This document shows positions 11,201-22,107 of a stretch of DNA of 64,000 bases, piece after piece (positions within the stretch are counted from its first letter, which is position 1; each line of letters begins with the position of its first letter). The DNA comes from Hymenoscyphus infarciens (taxonomy: Eukaryota > Ascomycota > Leotiomycetes > Helotiales > Helotiaceae). The notes under the pieces are model-generated. The model did not search any database, was not told the origin of the DNA, and saw nothing but the letters and a program-made list of their open reading frames with translations. Both the position numbers and the translations under genes were made by a program. Location: assembly GCA_001414345.1 (NCBI GenBank), contig LLCB01000082.1:124001-188000 (forward strand), in the 5' to 3' direction.

Positions 11201-13351
11201 ACTTAGAGCCTCTTATTTAGTAGCTATAAAAAGGAAAGAAGGTTAGCTTCTAAAGTAGAGTAGTAGAGTATATTAGAGAGTAGTAGTATTTATAGTCTAG
11301 TTTCTATTTCTATAACTAACTTTACTATTTCTTTAGAGATAATAGGTAATTATATTCTACTAATATCTACTACTACTTATAGTTTATTAGAGTCTAGAGG
11401 CCTTAGATTTATAAAGAATAACTTTTAGTAATAAATAGATTTAGAGTATCTATTATTAATAATCTATTTTTATAATAAGGATTTAGATATTAAGACTCTT
11501 AGTGTTTTAAGGTTTAGTATAAGGTATACTATCTAAGTCTAATAAGGGATAGAGTAGTAGTTAGCTTTATTATTTTAGTTAATAACTAATAGTCTTATAA
11601 ATGCTATAATAGTAGTCTTAGTATTCTTATCTTTTAACTTCTTTTTTTAATTCTAGGTATTATTTTAGAAGTAAGGACGCTTCTTATATTTAGTAGCTTT
11701 TATAGCTGCTTTATTAGCTATTTACTTATTATAAGCTAGTTTTAGATAAGAATATTTCTTAATATAGTTTGTTTCTAGATGATATATTTTATTATAGTAT
11801 ATATATTTTAGTATTTTATTAGTTCTAGATTATTTATAAGCGAGTATACTTATTATTATATTATTAGTATTTATAGTTATATACTATTCCTTCTTTTAAA
11901 CTACTATTATAAGTTTATTAATAGGTATAATATAGCTAGTATTATTAACATAGTTATAAGTCTAAGTCTAATATCTTTTAAAGGTATTATATACTAAAGT
12001 AAGGCTGAATATATAGAGTTAGCTAAACTAAGGATCTTTAAGTTTAGTGTCTAGTAAGATAAGTAAGAGCTTATAATCGATCTAAAGGAACTAAGAGTTA
12101 TATTCTTAGATAAAGGCGAAGATATTAAGCTATAAGAATAAGAGCTCGCTTATAAGTCGATTAAATTATACTAATTCTTTAAGCTAAAATCTATTCTTAA
12201 GTTTTATAAAGAGTTATAGAATATTATTACTATTATTCTTAATATAGTTCTTAGCTAAGAAGCTATACTTACTATATATTATATAAGATTCAATATCTAA
12301 GAATTTAACTTATTTTTTATTCTTCTTTTTATATTCTTTCTTCTTAGCTACTATTAGTTTTAGAATAGTAGCTTATCTAAGACTTATAGCTTATATTACT
12401 AGGAGAGTATCTAGTTACTACTTCTTATAAGTAATAAGCTATTTATAGTAGTAGTTTTTAATATAGAGGCTATTAATAACTTATCTTTTCTATTTAGTCT
12501 AGTTAGTTTTATTAAGCTCTTAGATATTATTCTAAGTTTAATTTTTAATAGATATAATTAAGAAGAACTAGGTAGGCTAGGAGTAGAGGAGATAGGAGTA
12601 ATAGGTAAAGGTTCTTTAGTATAGAGTCTAAAGATGTTTATAGAGCTTAGAGAAGGAAGAAGTTTATTTTCTAATAAGAATAATTTAGTAGTATTAGAGC
12701 TAGTATTAGTTTTAGATTCGGTTTTAGATTTAGATTTTAAGAGTATATAGTTAGAGTTTTTAAGTAGGTTGTTTTTATAGAAGTATTTAAGATAAGTTTA
12801 AAGAAGAGTTTAAGTATAATAGAGAAAAAGATTAAACTTAAAGTATAATATAGGTAAGTACTATCTTATCTTCTTTATTATTTAATAGGCTAGGAAGCGC
12901 CTTCTTAAAGCTACTCCTAGCCTTTCTTAACTTATACTAAATTAGCTATTAATAATTTTCTAAGATTTTATTTCTTCTAATATATTTATTTTAAAATTTT
13001 TACTTATATTAATATGATTTTATAAGCTATCTAGGTAGTATATTAAGAAGTTAGTGTTTTTTAACTTCTTTAAAGTTGTTAAGTTTTTACTACTAGGGAG
13101 CTATATAGGCTAGGTTAGGGGTTAATCTAGTATTTTAGTACTTAGGTATCTTAGTACTTTTATTATAACATATATTAAGATAAATTAGAAGTAGTAATAC
13201 TAGGTATAATAGATATAAGGGATCCTATTTTTAAATTATAATAACTTATATATCTATTAGTAGAATACGCTTATACTAGGTTAAGGAATTATTTAGAGAC
13301 TTAGTAGTAATTTAATTAATAAGTCTAGAGTAGAATTCTAGGCTTATAACC

Positions 13352-13481
13352 TATTAAAAGGATAGTATAAGGTTTAATATAATTATATTACTTATATAAT
13401 TCTAGAAGGGAATTGCTCTCTACTTATATATAAGAGGGTTTAGGAAGACTTACATCATGTAACAGGTACGGATGTTCAACA
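13352..13481 (-). repeat. Copia LTR, upstream (5') copy
   Basis: This 130-bp partner of 3913-4042 keeps TCAACA at its outer end. Just inside it the minus strand reads GGTTATAAGCC, which after undoing two G-to-A changes would match the anticodon region of initiator Met tRNA, the half-tRNA priming mode known for copia elements. Confidence 0.88.
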
Positions 13482-14118
13482 TACACTTAAAAGAATATCT
13501 GGAGTTTACTTACGCTTGTTATAAGCACCTTTATCGAACTGGTGTATATTAACCTAGAGCTTTTGGGAGTAATACCAGAGGCGCTTTGGTTAGTAGTCTT
13601 CGTTGGGGGTCTTGGGGGTCTTGGGTTTATTACTTGAGAAGGAGAGGTGAGGAGATGAGTCTGTCTTTTTGGAAGGGGGAGGTTCTTGGTATATGTTATT
13701 TGAGGGGAGGTAAGTTGGTAAACTTGAGAGGATATGCTGTTTTAAAAGTTTAGTATAGTAAAGTGCGATAAGTTAACTTATAAGAAGAACTTGTCTTATA
13801 GAGTTTTTTATTAAGTTTGACTATTAGATCCTACTCTGTTGAAGTTACTTAATTGTTCTAGGCGCTTCTGAAGAATGTCCTTTGATTGCATGTTGTTCGG
13901 GTATACAAAAACTTTGGTGGAGACTCTTACTACGTTGTCGCTATTTTTTTTATTTTTTTGGTGCTATCGAGATTTTGTTTACTTGCCAAACTTAGGAGTT
14001 GGGTTGTGGGGGATGGAAGGTTTGTTGTAGAGCTTGTGAAATATTTTTAGATGAGAAAGCTGGGTTGAGACTCCTTGAGGGGTACCGTGTTTTTGAATAA
14101 TTCCATCAGAGGTTACGG
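13482..14118. other. Intergenic region without a recognised gene
   Basis: Moderately GC sequence between the copia and the next MITE. No credible ORF or repeat is seen apart from short homopolymer and GGGGTCTTGGGGGTCTTGG-like runs near 13.6 kb. Confidence 0.5.
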
Positions 14119-14572
14119 AGGGCCTGTTTGGCGGGCCCTGGGATAGTGTTAAATAATATATTAACTATGCTAGGACCTTTCAAAGTAGCTGGGCAGATAA
14201 ATCTACAATTGTTATCTAATTATTTAACTAATATAAGCGGTAATGGTTTGGCTTGTTTAGTGTAGATCCTAGAGAGTGCTGAACTGGTAGTCTAGGTAGT
14301 CTAGGTAGTAGTAATAAAAGACATACGAGGATACATTCTAATCATCGTCCTTTTAACAGTAATTATATAATTTCCTTGTTTAAGTAGTGTATATCTTTTT
14401 AATATATATTCAACTATATTTTAGGAAATACCGTACTTTTTATATGTACGGGCTAAATAGTTTAGCATATCTAACAGTATTGCACATATTAAATTAGCGA
14501 ATAAACTTTTGACACGTTTTTAGTAGTGCATAACCTAAACAATCTAAATAATATGCCAGCTAAACAGGCCCT
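14119..14572. mobile_element. MITE, GGGCCTGTTT family, least mutated copy
   Basis: Inverted termini at 14119-14136 (AGGGCCTGTTTGGCGGGC) and 14555-14572 (reverse complement AGGGCCTGTTTAGCTGGC) match at all but two positions. The 454-bp interior aligns by eye with the RIPed copy at 41208-41669 (shared GTTAAAT..., ...TTTCAAA.GTAGCT...). No coding capacity. A clear target duplication is not visible, so superfamily is not assigned. Confidence 0.68.
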
Positions 14573-15044
14573 AGGTATGCTACTAATACATTTCAGGTTT
14601 TCAAGGCTAACCGAACAATAACATTCGTTCAAATATGACACTTTATAAGTGACTGGGCCTGGGCCTGGGAAAAATCTACTTTGAGAGAAAAATAAACAGG
14701 GCCTGCGAAGCGGGAAGATTGTAGGTTTTAGTTCAAGGATTTCTTCTCTTCACCGAGGGCTTCTTCTGGTTGAAGAAATTTCGGAAGAGGTTATGGTAGT
14801 ATATATACTTGAACTCGTTTTGCTTTGGCCTTGTCTCAGGAAATAAGCTTCTATAGATTTAGATGCGTGTAGTCTTTCAGTTGTCTGCTAGCAGCAGTAA
14901 GTTTTCTTCTGGATAGGCGGCAAAACCAAACGCGGTGCTACCTACCCACTCGCCCCACTCTCGCCACACCCCCCTTTTCTCTCATCTTCCACAAAAGCAA
15001 CAAACTTGAACCTGCCCGAGATGATGCAAATCTAACTCAGACCC
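14573..15044. other. Intergenic region
   Basis: No gene seen. A further AAACAGGGCCTG fragment at about 14695-14706 may be a broken end of the same MITE family. 14930-15000 is C/T-rich and promoter-like. Confidence 0.4.
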
Positions 15045-15410
15045 ATGAGCTTCGTGAAGACAGTGCGTGAGGAGTTAGTACAAATCAGTGGGCGGGAGGA
15101 GTGGAACCAGAAGGACTCTTGGAACTTCTTTTTCGTGAGCATAATGCTGATCATCGATGGTACCACAATTGCAGCTGTATCTGAACAGAAAATTACTAGC
15201 ACGGTCGACGAACTCTTTTTGTTTCTGCGTCTGATGTTATCGAGGATAAAAGTTGGCTTAACTCTACAACGGCAAATCGTGTTAACCTGCAAAAGGTGGA
15301 ACGAGCAAAGAAGTACTGGGGTCGTCCGGGAGATGAATTGGTTCTCCAAGGTAGCTGGATGATGGACCGGCAGGATATCATATCTTGGATGCGGGCCTCT
15401 TACTAGAAGC
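15045..15410 (+). other. Possible short gene or gene relic, unassigned
   Basis: A 105-codon frame begins at ATG 15045 and stops at 15362. A different frame over 15236-15405 reads more like protein (including GDELVLQGSWMMDRQDIISW) and is followed by an intron-like GTAAGC...CCCTCAG stretch (about 15415-15480). The frame switch suggests a decayed gene or an unresolved multi-exon one. I recognise no family. Confidence 0.25.
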
Positions 15411-15855
15411 ATAGTAAGCCGAAGAGGGATGCCAATAGTGCGTCTTTCCTTATTACTTACCTGTCACCTCTCTTCCCTCAGCCTTCTACTAGCAACACAA
15501 CTGGCTGAAATATTAAACCGAACGTGGCCGTCGCAACGAGCAGGAAGGTGGAAACAAAACTTTGGGGAGTAGAAGCATGAACACCGATACAGCGACGCCT
15601 ACATCATCACAGACTCAGTCGTGGGGGGACATGGGAGCAACATATTCTCCGCAGAAGTAAGGTCAAGTCGGCGATTGGTTTCTATGTGTAAAATATTGGG
15701 AAAGCGAGATTACGAAGTATTTAGCGAAGAAGAGAGTAAGTCTCGTCGAAGTCCGTTCTCTCTCCGTGCTAACCAAGCATCATATATAAATGTAGGGATG
15801 CTTTTATATTAATACACCGAGGATAGCGATCCATCCTTTTCGACTCACCTCCCTC

Positions 15856-17460
15856 TTATGAAGGAGGAGCCCCAATATAAGGATAATTATCCGCTTCAAA
15901 GTTCAGAAATCCCGGTACCTTCCTCCCACCGACCAAATCCTCAATAGCACTCCCATATTTAAGCAATAGATCCTCCCTCCCAGCAGTCTGCATAATCCCA
16001 ATTCCAAAAGGAACACCCTCACCAGCCACATCAACAGGGATGGAAATCATAGGATACCCAGCCTTCGCAGCAACAGAACATGCTACTCCTCCATCAGCTT
16101 GAAGAGGAACGAGTAAACCATCTAGAGTCTCTCCCTCTAAGTGCAAGGCTGCATCTATCCCTTCTTCCCTTGATTTTTGCATGATGTATTTCAAGGCTTG
16201 GGTATGGATTTCTTCGGGCCAGTCTTTCGAGTCGATGCACTGGAGGAAGTTATCTTGGCCTGTTGGCCATGCTGGGTGGGTGCCTGGAATTCCACCTTCT
16301 TGAGTGGTGTTTTGGATGTTGTAGGTAACGATATCTTCTAGAGAATTGATCGTCTTGTCGTTTTTGGAGAGTGATTCTAGGTATTTCTTGAGATCTTGGT
16401 AGAATTCCATCCTTACAACTGTGAATTCCGAGAGTAACGAGTGTGTGTTTCCCTCGCCATATTCCCAATCCCAACCTTCTGGTGATATGATCTCTTCTGC
16501 ACTTGGGAAGTTGACTTGAAACACCTGAGCACCTGCTTGTTTTATCTTGTCCGTAAGCTTCATTAGAGAGTCATAATGCTGCCGCATCTCGGGATTTATG
16601 CTTGCAGATTCCCAAACTCTTTTCCAAGGGATTCCAAATTTCGCACCCTTTAAAATATCCCTCCCCCTCAACCAAGCCGAGTAAGACCCCTCTCCTCTCT
16701 CACTCAAGACATCCAAAACCACCCCTACATCCCCAACGCACCTCCCAAAACACCCAACAACATCCAAACTCCGCGCCTCAGGAATCACACCCTCTGTCGA
16801 AACCAATCCCAAACTCGGCTTAAACCCCACAACAGCACACCTATCGGCTGGAAACATAATACTCCCATCCGTCTCAGTCCCAATAGCGAAAACACACATA
16901 TTTGTAGCCACCGCACTAGCAGGTCCCGAACTCGAACCCCCGGGGTGATGAGCGAGATTGTAAGGATTACGATTTTGACCTCCACGGGAGGAGTAGCCTT
17001 CTGCGTAGTAGGAAGAGCGCATGGAGGCGAATTCCGAGAGGTTGGCTTTTCCTAGAAGTATGGCTCCTGCGTTTTGGAGGAGGGTTACGACCTTGGCTTC
17101 TTCCGAGGGGATGGCCCCCGTTAAGGCAGCTGAACCGGCGCTTGTTTGGAGGGGTGGGAGCGTTGCTATGTTGTCCTTTACCAGAAAGGGGATACCGTGC
17201 AGGGGGGAGCGGATATATCCATTGCCACGCTCGGCATCGAGCTCGAAGGCTTGTTCTAGAGCGGCGGGATTGGTCTCTATTACGGCTTTGAGACGGGGGT
17301 TGAGGAGGGAAACTCTGAAGAGGTAGCACTGGACTAGCTCGTGGGATGTGAATGCTGAGGTGCTGAGATGGGTCTGGAGTTGGGAGATGGTGCATTCTGC
17401 GATGGAGATTCCATTGCATTTTGGCATGCGTGTTGCTGTTTCGAAGTCTAATGTGCGCAT
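15856..17460 (-). CDS. Amidase-signature family hydrolase
   Basis: This hydrolyses a carboxamide bond through a Ser-cisSer-Lys triad; the substrate cannot be told from sequence. The chosen start gives 534 residues, normal for the family. The signature is complete: LHGIPFLVKDNIAT with the catalytic Lys near residue 95; PGGSSSGPAS with the cis-Ser around 176-178; and GTETDGSIMFPA with nucleophile Ser200, 22-24 residues after the cis-Ser. The C-terminal part (ACSVAAKAGYPMISIPVDV) is also typical. The frame stays open to an ATG at 17601, which would add 47 residues of poor similarity; the ATG at 17460 has A-rich context (CAAAATG) and begins MRTLDFETAT, where family homology starts. No intron is needed and no targeting signal is obvious. 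Possible roles are nitrogen scavenging or detoxification of amides. Confidence 0.88.
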   Translation of the reverse strand: MRTLDFETATRMPKCNGISIAECTISQLQTHLSTSAFTSHELVQCYLFRVSLLNPRLKAVIETNPAALEQAFELDAERGNGYIRSPLHGIPFLVKDNIATLPPLQTSAGSAALTGAIPSEEAKVVTLLQNAGAILLGKANLSEFASMRSSYYAEGYSSRGGQNRNPYNLAHHPGGSSSGPASAVATNMCVFAIGTETDGSIMFPADRCAVVGFKPSLGLVSTEGVIPEARSLDVVGCFGRCVGDVGVVLDVLSERGEGSYSAWLRGRDILKGAKFGIPWKRVWESASINPEMRQHYDSLMKLTDKIKQAGAQVFQVNFPSAEEIISPEGWDWEYGEGNTHSLLSEFTVVRMEFYQDLKKYLESLSKNDKTINSLEDIVTYNIQNTTQEGGIPGTHPAWPTGQDNFLQCIDSKDWPEEIHTQALKYIMQKSREEGIDAALHLEGETLDGLLVPLQADGGVACSVAAKAGYPMISIPVDVAGEGVPFGIGIMQTAGREDLLLKYGSAIEDLVGGRKVPGFLNFEADNYPYIGAPPS

Positions 17461-19303
17461 TTTGTGGATTGTGATGAGTGTGTTAGTAAATTTTCGTGAA
17501 CTGCGTCTGTTATTGCAAGATTGTTGGTGCTGCCTCGGAAATGTATCAGAAACACCTGATTCGGTCTTGGCCGAGATGACTAAAAAAGGCTGCTTGAGCA
17601 TTACTCTCTATAAAACCCCTGTATTGCTACCCAACTAGTTCTCGTACAGTTACAAATATTGTTCCAGAGTTAGTTCTTCTCGAACAATATCTATTATTAT
17701 CCCAGGCCGTTTTGTCAAATTCAGATGAAAGTGGGTGTTCCATTATATAAGAGGAAACAAACTGTTCGTTGAGAGCCCCCATTATACTGTTTCCTGGCAA
17801 TCTACTAGCTTACTTTGTGTTCGATCAGCGCGACTTTCGTTTTGGCCCTCAAACAGGAGTATAGCTTACTTGATAATTGATGGCTCACTTGGTATTTGAT
17901 TGCTTACTTGGTATTTGGTGTCTTACTTGTAATTGATGGTTTACTTGTAGTTGATGGCTTACTTGGTATTTAATAGCTTACTTAGAAATACTTTTTGGCC
18001 CCCTGAAAAAGTTGTTAGCCAACTTTGACAATTACCAGCTTACACGCGGCTTACTCTTAGCTTACTTTTAGCATACTCGGAACTTTAAGCCCCCAACAAC
18101 AGGCTGCCTTATCGTAGAATACACGTACGTGGCATACTGGTCACCCCTCGAGCTACACAGAAACTTGCACGTAACACGTACAGAAACCTTTTCCTGAACG
18201 TCTCCGGAATATAGGTATCTCATACCAGCTTCTTCATAGGTAGTTTCTCGAGGCTTCAAGGGGATGTGCTCGGAAAGTAGGAAGAGAATAGGCTCAATTG
18301 GAGAATTATGTACCCCGAAGTTCCTTCCTAACAAGCAGATGACACACTGAGAGCTGGAAGTAAATTCCGGACAGAATGGGCGACGAAAATGTTAACGATA
18401 GACGAGGAATAATATATTCACTGTGAGATTTCACATTTCCTCTCGATGTGCGGAGGAATTTGGCGGTTCTTTGTTTTTGCTGATACCACGACTATGTCCC
18501 TCCTCTGTCGTAACATCTACCTGTACGAATTTATTTGGATCGTGGGACAGAAATTCCACGATGTCTTTAATAATCCTCGTGGGATAGGATAGTTCGGTTT
18601 TTTGAGAGATATTTGTCGTGTCTCGGAGAGCCGATTGGCAAATGTTCAGGGGGTTGATAGGGTTGGAATGGTACGCGGTTGGCCTTTGGAAATGGCTGTA
18701 GCCCTGGAGTATTTGAAGACTGTTAAGCTAAAATTGCCTTTTTGGGGGCGGTGTTGCTATTCATGGAGCAGATTGGGTATGAGCAACTCGGGACCAATCA
18801 ATGCTTACATGTGCCAATAGGCGTTCACAGTATTAGTAATGATTCTGCCAACTTGTTTTGGTAGTAAATTTGTCGCAATGTTGTGAGACGTGCGTGACCG
18901 TCGCCCTCCATCAGCCCCCCTTCTTTTTTCGGTTAAATTGTTGCTGAACAACACACGAAAAACAACACTTTTAGAACACTAGAGCAGCGTAAACAAAGCG
19001 TTTTAAGTTCAAATATGTTCTAGTGCATCTTTTTGTAGTTTTCATGGTCGTCGGTGCCAAGAGTGCTTGCAGCCTTTGGGGTGGTGGTTAAGTGGTTGCC
19101 ATATCGATTTCCCCGCACACAAAGTAGAAAATTTTCCATCCTATTTAAAATTTCACGCGTCAACACAAAAACCAGACACAATCTCCACACACACAAACCT
19201 CGAGTTTTCACGACCACCCCATACACCACCTGAACGACCTCTTTCTGGCTTTCGCATCTCCCTTGGCTTTTTTCAACACAGATTCCAGAGCCCTCGTCAA
19301 ACA
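17461..19303. other. Intergenic region between amidase and the next gene
   Basis: Divergent promoter region for the amidase (-) and the 19304 gene (+). Apart from the tandem repeat at 17862-17990 I see only short, low-quality ORFs. 19140-19300 is C/A- and CT-rich, as expected for a fungal 5' leader. Confidence 0.5.
17862..17990. repeat. Imperfect tandem repeat of about 20 bp
   Basis: Six to seven units of the form (T/A)GCTTACTTGGTATTTGAT, with variants TAATTGATGG and TAGTTGATGG. It lies in the amidase upstream region. Similar CTTAC words continue loosely to 18070. Confidence 0.7.
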
Positions 19304-20106
19304 ATGCCTCCCAAATCAATCGACAGAGCCACCAACGAGATTAAAAAGCGGAACGTCACACCAGACGCCAGATTATTTGTTCGCCGAATTTACGAAGGCT
19401 TCATGTGCTACAATGGCCTCCGGCTTGCCACCTATCAAGACTGGAGCGGCTATGCAGCGGCGAAAGGCGGTAAGATCGACGAACTCGCCCTGGGTTGGGC
19501 CCGAATATGCCTTGAGCATATTGGTCAATCCCCCGAATATATATCGGAGTATCTGAACCAGGTCTTGGAAGTGTTCGGTAACCTCCAGCAACATCAGCAA
19601 GCACTCGCAGAGAAGCCGCAAAAGACCTGGTATCAGGCACATATGGCGAGAGTCGGTAACCTGATCCGACCTGCCGCCACCGATTCGACAACCCGGGTCT
19701 TCACAATTGTGGGAAACGATTACTTCGAATTCAATCCCCAGCCAACCGATGCGAACGGAAAGCTGCTAAGGCCGAGCAGTATGTATCTTCCTCCAGCTGT
19801 GTGGCATAGTTCTTACCACTGTTAAATATGAGACGAGACTCCAACGCTGACTATCAATCCACAGAGACGAAAAAGAGGGATCGGAGCGAGTACCGTATGT
19901 ATTGCTCAGCACGAGATCTCATGGAAGATTGGCTAATTATCTTCCAATAGAGAAAGTTGCTGTTGTTGCCGCCGCCGCCGCCGCCGCCGCCCCCGTTGAT
20001 GATGATGACGACGATGACAAGGAAGATGAGATGGATGAAGAGATGAGTGAGGAAGACGCTGAAGAGGAGGGTGATGCTTGGCTAATTATCTTCGAATAGA
20101 AACTGT

Positions 20107-20137
<31 letters not shown>

Positions 20138-20664
20138 GTTGATGATAATGACGACGATGTCAATAAAGAGAAGATGGATGTGGCGATGAGTGTGGAAGAT
20201 GCTGAAGAGAAGGTTGATGCGCCTGAAGAGATTACCGGTATGTCTTACCTTACCCATCATTTCTGGGAAACTCCCACCTCTCTCTACCTATTTCACATAG
20301 AACTCGTACTAACGTTTTAACCCCAGTCCCGGAAAAGAGAATCAAAACCAACCGAGGCCGTAGAGTTACCAGACTAGATCTCGACGGCCGACCAGTCGGT
20401 GCCCACTGGGAACTCTGGATGCACGTTGGGGGCCAAACCCAACTCCACCCTTTCTATCCTGAGACCCCCATCCGTATCAACAGCGAAAGACAGCGAAAGA
20501 TGGTTCTGGTGTGGTACAGAGAATTCGAGGTCGCCCTCCGTCGTAGAAAGCTCGGTTCTGGTACTCTGAAGGAAAAAGCGGAGGATTGGTGGGTCAACAA
20601 CATGCTTGAGGTCTGGAACTCGGGGGCCCTGATCTGTGGTCCGCCAGGTGAAGATCTTTTGTGA
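19304..20664 (+). CDS. Unassigned fungal protein with duplicated Ala/Asp-rich exon
   Basis: Best model: exons 19304-19778, 19865-19894, 19951-20070 and/or 20100-20237, and 20327-20664. All junctions are GT-AG and in phase, giving 366 residues with both repeat exons or 326 if the first is skipped. The start ATG sits in good context (AAACAATGCC). The N-terminal ~160 residues are globular-looking (KKRNVTPDARLFVRRIYEGF); the middle has poly-Ala from GCC runs followed by Asp/Glu-rich stretches; the C-terminal ~110 residues are basic then Trp-rich (VGAHWELWMHVGGQTQLHPF, WWVNNMLEVW). I recognise no domain. The middle is an internal tandem duplication of about 150 bp that copies the intron 3' end together with the exon. 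Confidence 0.68.
19930..20225 (+). repeat. Tandem duplication of intron 3' end plus exon
   Basis: Two units of about 150 bp start TTGGCTAATTATCTTC-(C/G)-AATAG at about 19930 and 20079, continue through a GCC run, then GTTGATGAT..GACGACGAT and GAAGA.GCTGAAGAG. Both carry branch site and acceptor. The copy-1 donor was lost when the units were joined. Confidence 0.82.
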
Positions 20665-21271
20665 TTCTGATCCGGGGAGACTCTTTTGTATGAATGATGT
20701 AACTTGGTTAAAAGGCTTTTCTTTATTTCTTAATGTATAATTGTTAGAGTTTACAGCTGGAGGACATCTTTCCTTTTCTTCACGTCAGGTGGAGGAATTT
20801 TCGTGTTTTGAGTTGCAAAACACGAAGTCTGCACTTAGATTAGGTGCATGAAAGACCAAGTTCATTCGTAATTCAAGACCTTTGCCAATACTTCTGCGCT
20901 TACGTGCCGTTGTCAATTCTATTAAACCGAATGACAAGATTGGGAGACGGATTGAATAAAGTATGAGTCTGTCTTTTTGTTTGAGTCTTTAGTCCACCAA
21001 CTCAAACCAGCAATACTTGATAGCAGATTCAGAATAAGTTACAAGGTCGCTCCGCGAGACCAGATAGTGGGAAGGTATGAAGGGAAAGAGAAGCGAAGTG
21101 GAATGTTTGAAGAAGAAACTCTAATACAAATTCACATGCAAATTCAGACAAACAATTTGACACTTGGAAATATATTTACATTGAATCCCCCGTGGAGTCG
21201 AAATGAGTCGTGGAAGGAACAACCAAGAGAGCGGACCTCGGGAAAGTTGGATGTAAAACGGGAGTAGGTAG
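20665..21271. other. Intergenic region
   Basis: 3' flank of the preceding gene; no convincing gene. Ends at the target duplication of the hAT-type element. Confidence 0.5.
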
Positions 21272-22107
21272 CAGTGTTTTGGCTTTCCCCGCCTTGGTCA
21301 GCCTGGCACTCCGGAGAGGATAGGCTACCCCTCTCTATTAGGAAAGGAGAGAATAGGCTAATTTCACTTATAGGCTAGGCTGAATTAGGCAGGAGAGATA
21401 CTAAATTTAGATAGGAGAGGTAAGGAAGACTAAAAGATAGGGCTAGGTAAGGAGAGGTACTAGAGAGGATAGGACAGGATAGGAAGTATATAAGTAAAAA
21501 GTATTAAAATAAGCAAAAAGTAATAAAAAGTACTAATATTATAGACTAATTCAAGAAGTATTAAAAACAATAATATTATTAAAGCTACTAAAAGACGATA
21601 TTATCCTAGTAGATTAGTAACGACCTAATTCTCTTTATTCTACCACTTACCTTCTAAGTCCTTTTAAACAGCACTAAATTAAGTGCTCCACCAGGTACTT
21701 GATTTACTATGGTAAAACCCCTGTTTTTAGGTACCGATTAGAGACTAATATTACATGCTTTTCTTAGGTACTTCGTCCTAGGCGAATCAGTCTATAGCGG
21801 GACCTAGCAAAGCAGGGTTTATTTAGGAGGCCTCACTCCTGCTAAATCCACTAATAACACTATAAATAATATATTTAAGGCTAGCATATACTCTGCCTAG
21901 CCTCCTCTATAGGCTAGGAAAGGCTACCCTGATACCTCGGATAGGAAAGGATAGGCGGAACAAATTTCGGAATAGGATCGGAGTAGCTAGGAGAAGTAAT
22001 ATATTAGGATAGGATTAGGCGGGATAGCCTCAAAATAGAGGCAGGAAGGAGAAGGATCGTCAAGGCAGGATAGGATAACAGATTAGGCGGGGAAACCCAA
22101 AACACTG
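21272..22107. mobile_element. hAT-type nonautonomous DNA transposon (MITE)
   Basis: The 836-bp element has 23-bp terminal inverted repeats at 21272-21294 and 22085-22107. They begin CAGTGTTTTGG, end CCCCGCCT and differ at one position. A perfect 8-bp duplication, GTAGGTAG, flanks it at 21264-21271 and 22108-22115. An 8-bp duplication with CAGTG-type ends is characteristic of hAT elements. There is no transposase frame; the interior is dominated by GGATAGG/GGCTAGG-like words. The right half is more AT-rich but not strongly RIPed. Confidence 0.9.

Larger units (their letters stand above)
6230..12900 (-). pseudogene. Degraded copia gag-pol (split by nested element)
   Basis: Minus-strand translation, reading through RIP stops, shows the copia polyprotein in order. 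A CX2CX4HX4C zinc-knuckle pattern at 11761-11809 has all Cys changed to Tyr (TGT to TAT) with His kept. An integrase-like stretch (ELVYIDIIEPLKP) lies near 10.75 kb. At 8794-8805 the RT catalytic box reads YINN, one RIP transition per altered codon away from YVDD. RNase H at about 6285-6650 retains VKNLIYYNYTKYIAI and ends IKPLSR, the usual polyprotein C-terminus. The TRIM-like insertion at 6657-8254 interrupts RNase H. Boundaries of gag are approximate. Confidence 0.8.
3913..13481 (-). mobile_element. RIP-degraded Ty1/copia LTR retrotransposon (with nested element)
   Basis: Two direct repeats of exactly 130 bp bound this element (3913-4042 and 13352-13481). They begin TGTTGA and end TCAACA, a perfect 6-bp inverted terminus, although each copy is altered by RIP-type transitions (tgttga/tattaa at the left, ttcaaca/tttaata at the right). 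Flanking 5-mers CGCAC and TACAC differ only by C-to-T and G-to-A, so they may be a mutated target duplication. On the minus strand the degraded frame shows gag zinc knuckle, integrase, RT and RNase H in the copia order. Removing the nested 1.6-kb element leaves about 7.97 kb, which is long for copia and reflects the extra region between RNase H and the 3' LTR. No frame is intact, so the element is dead. Confidence 0.9.
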
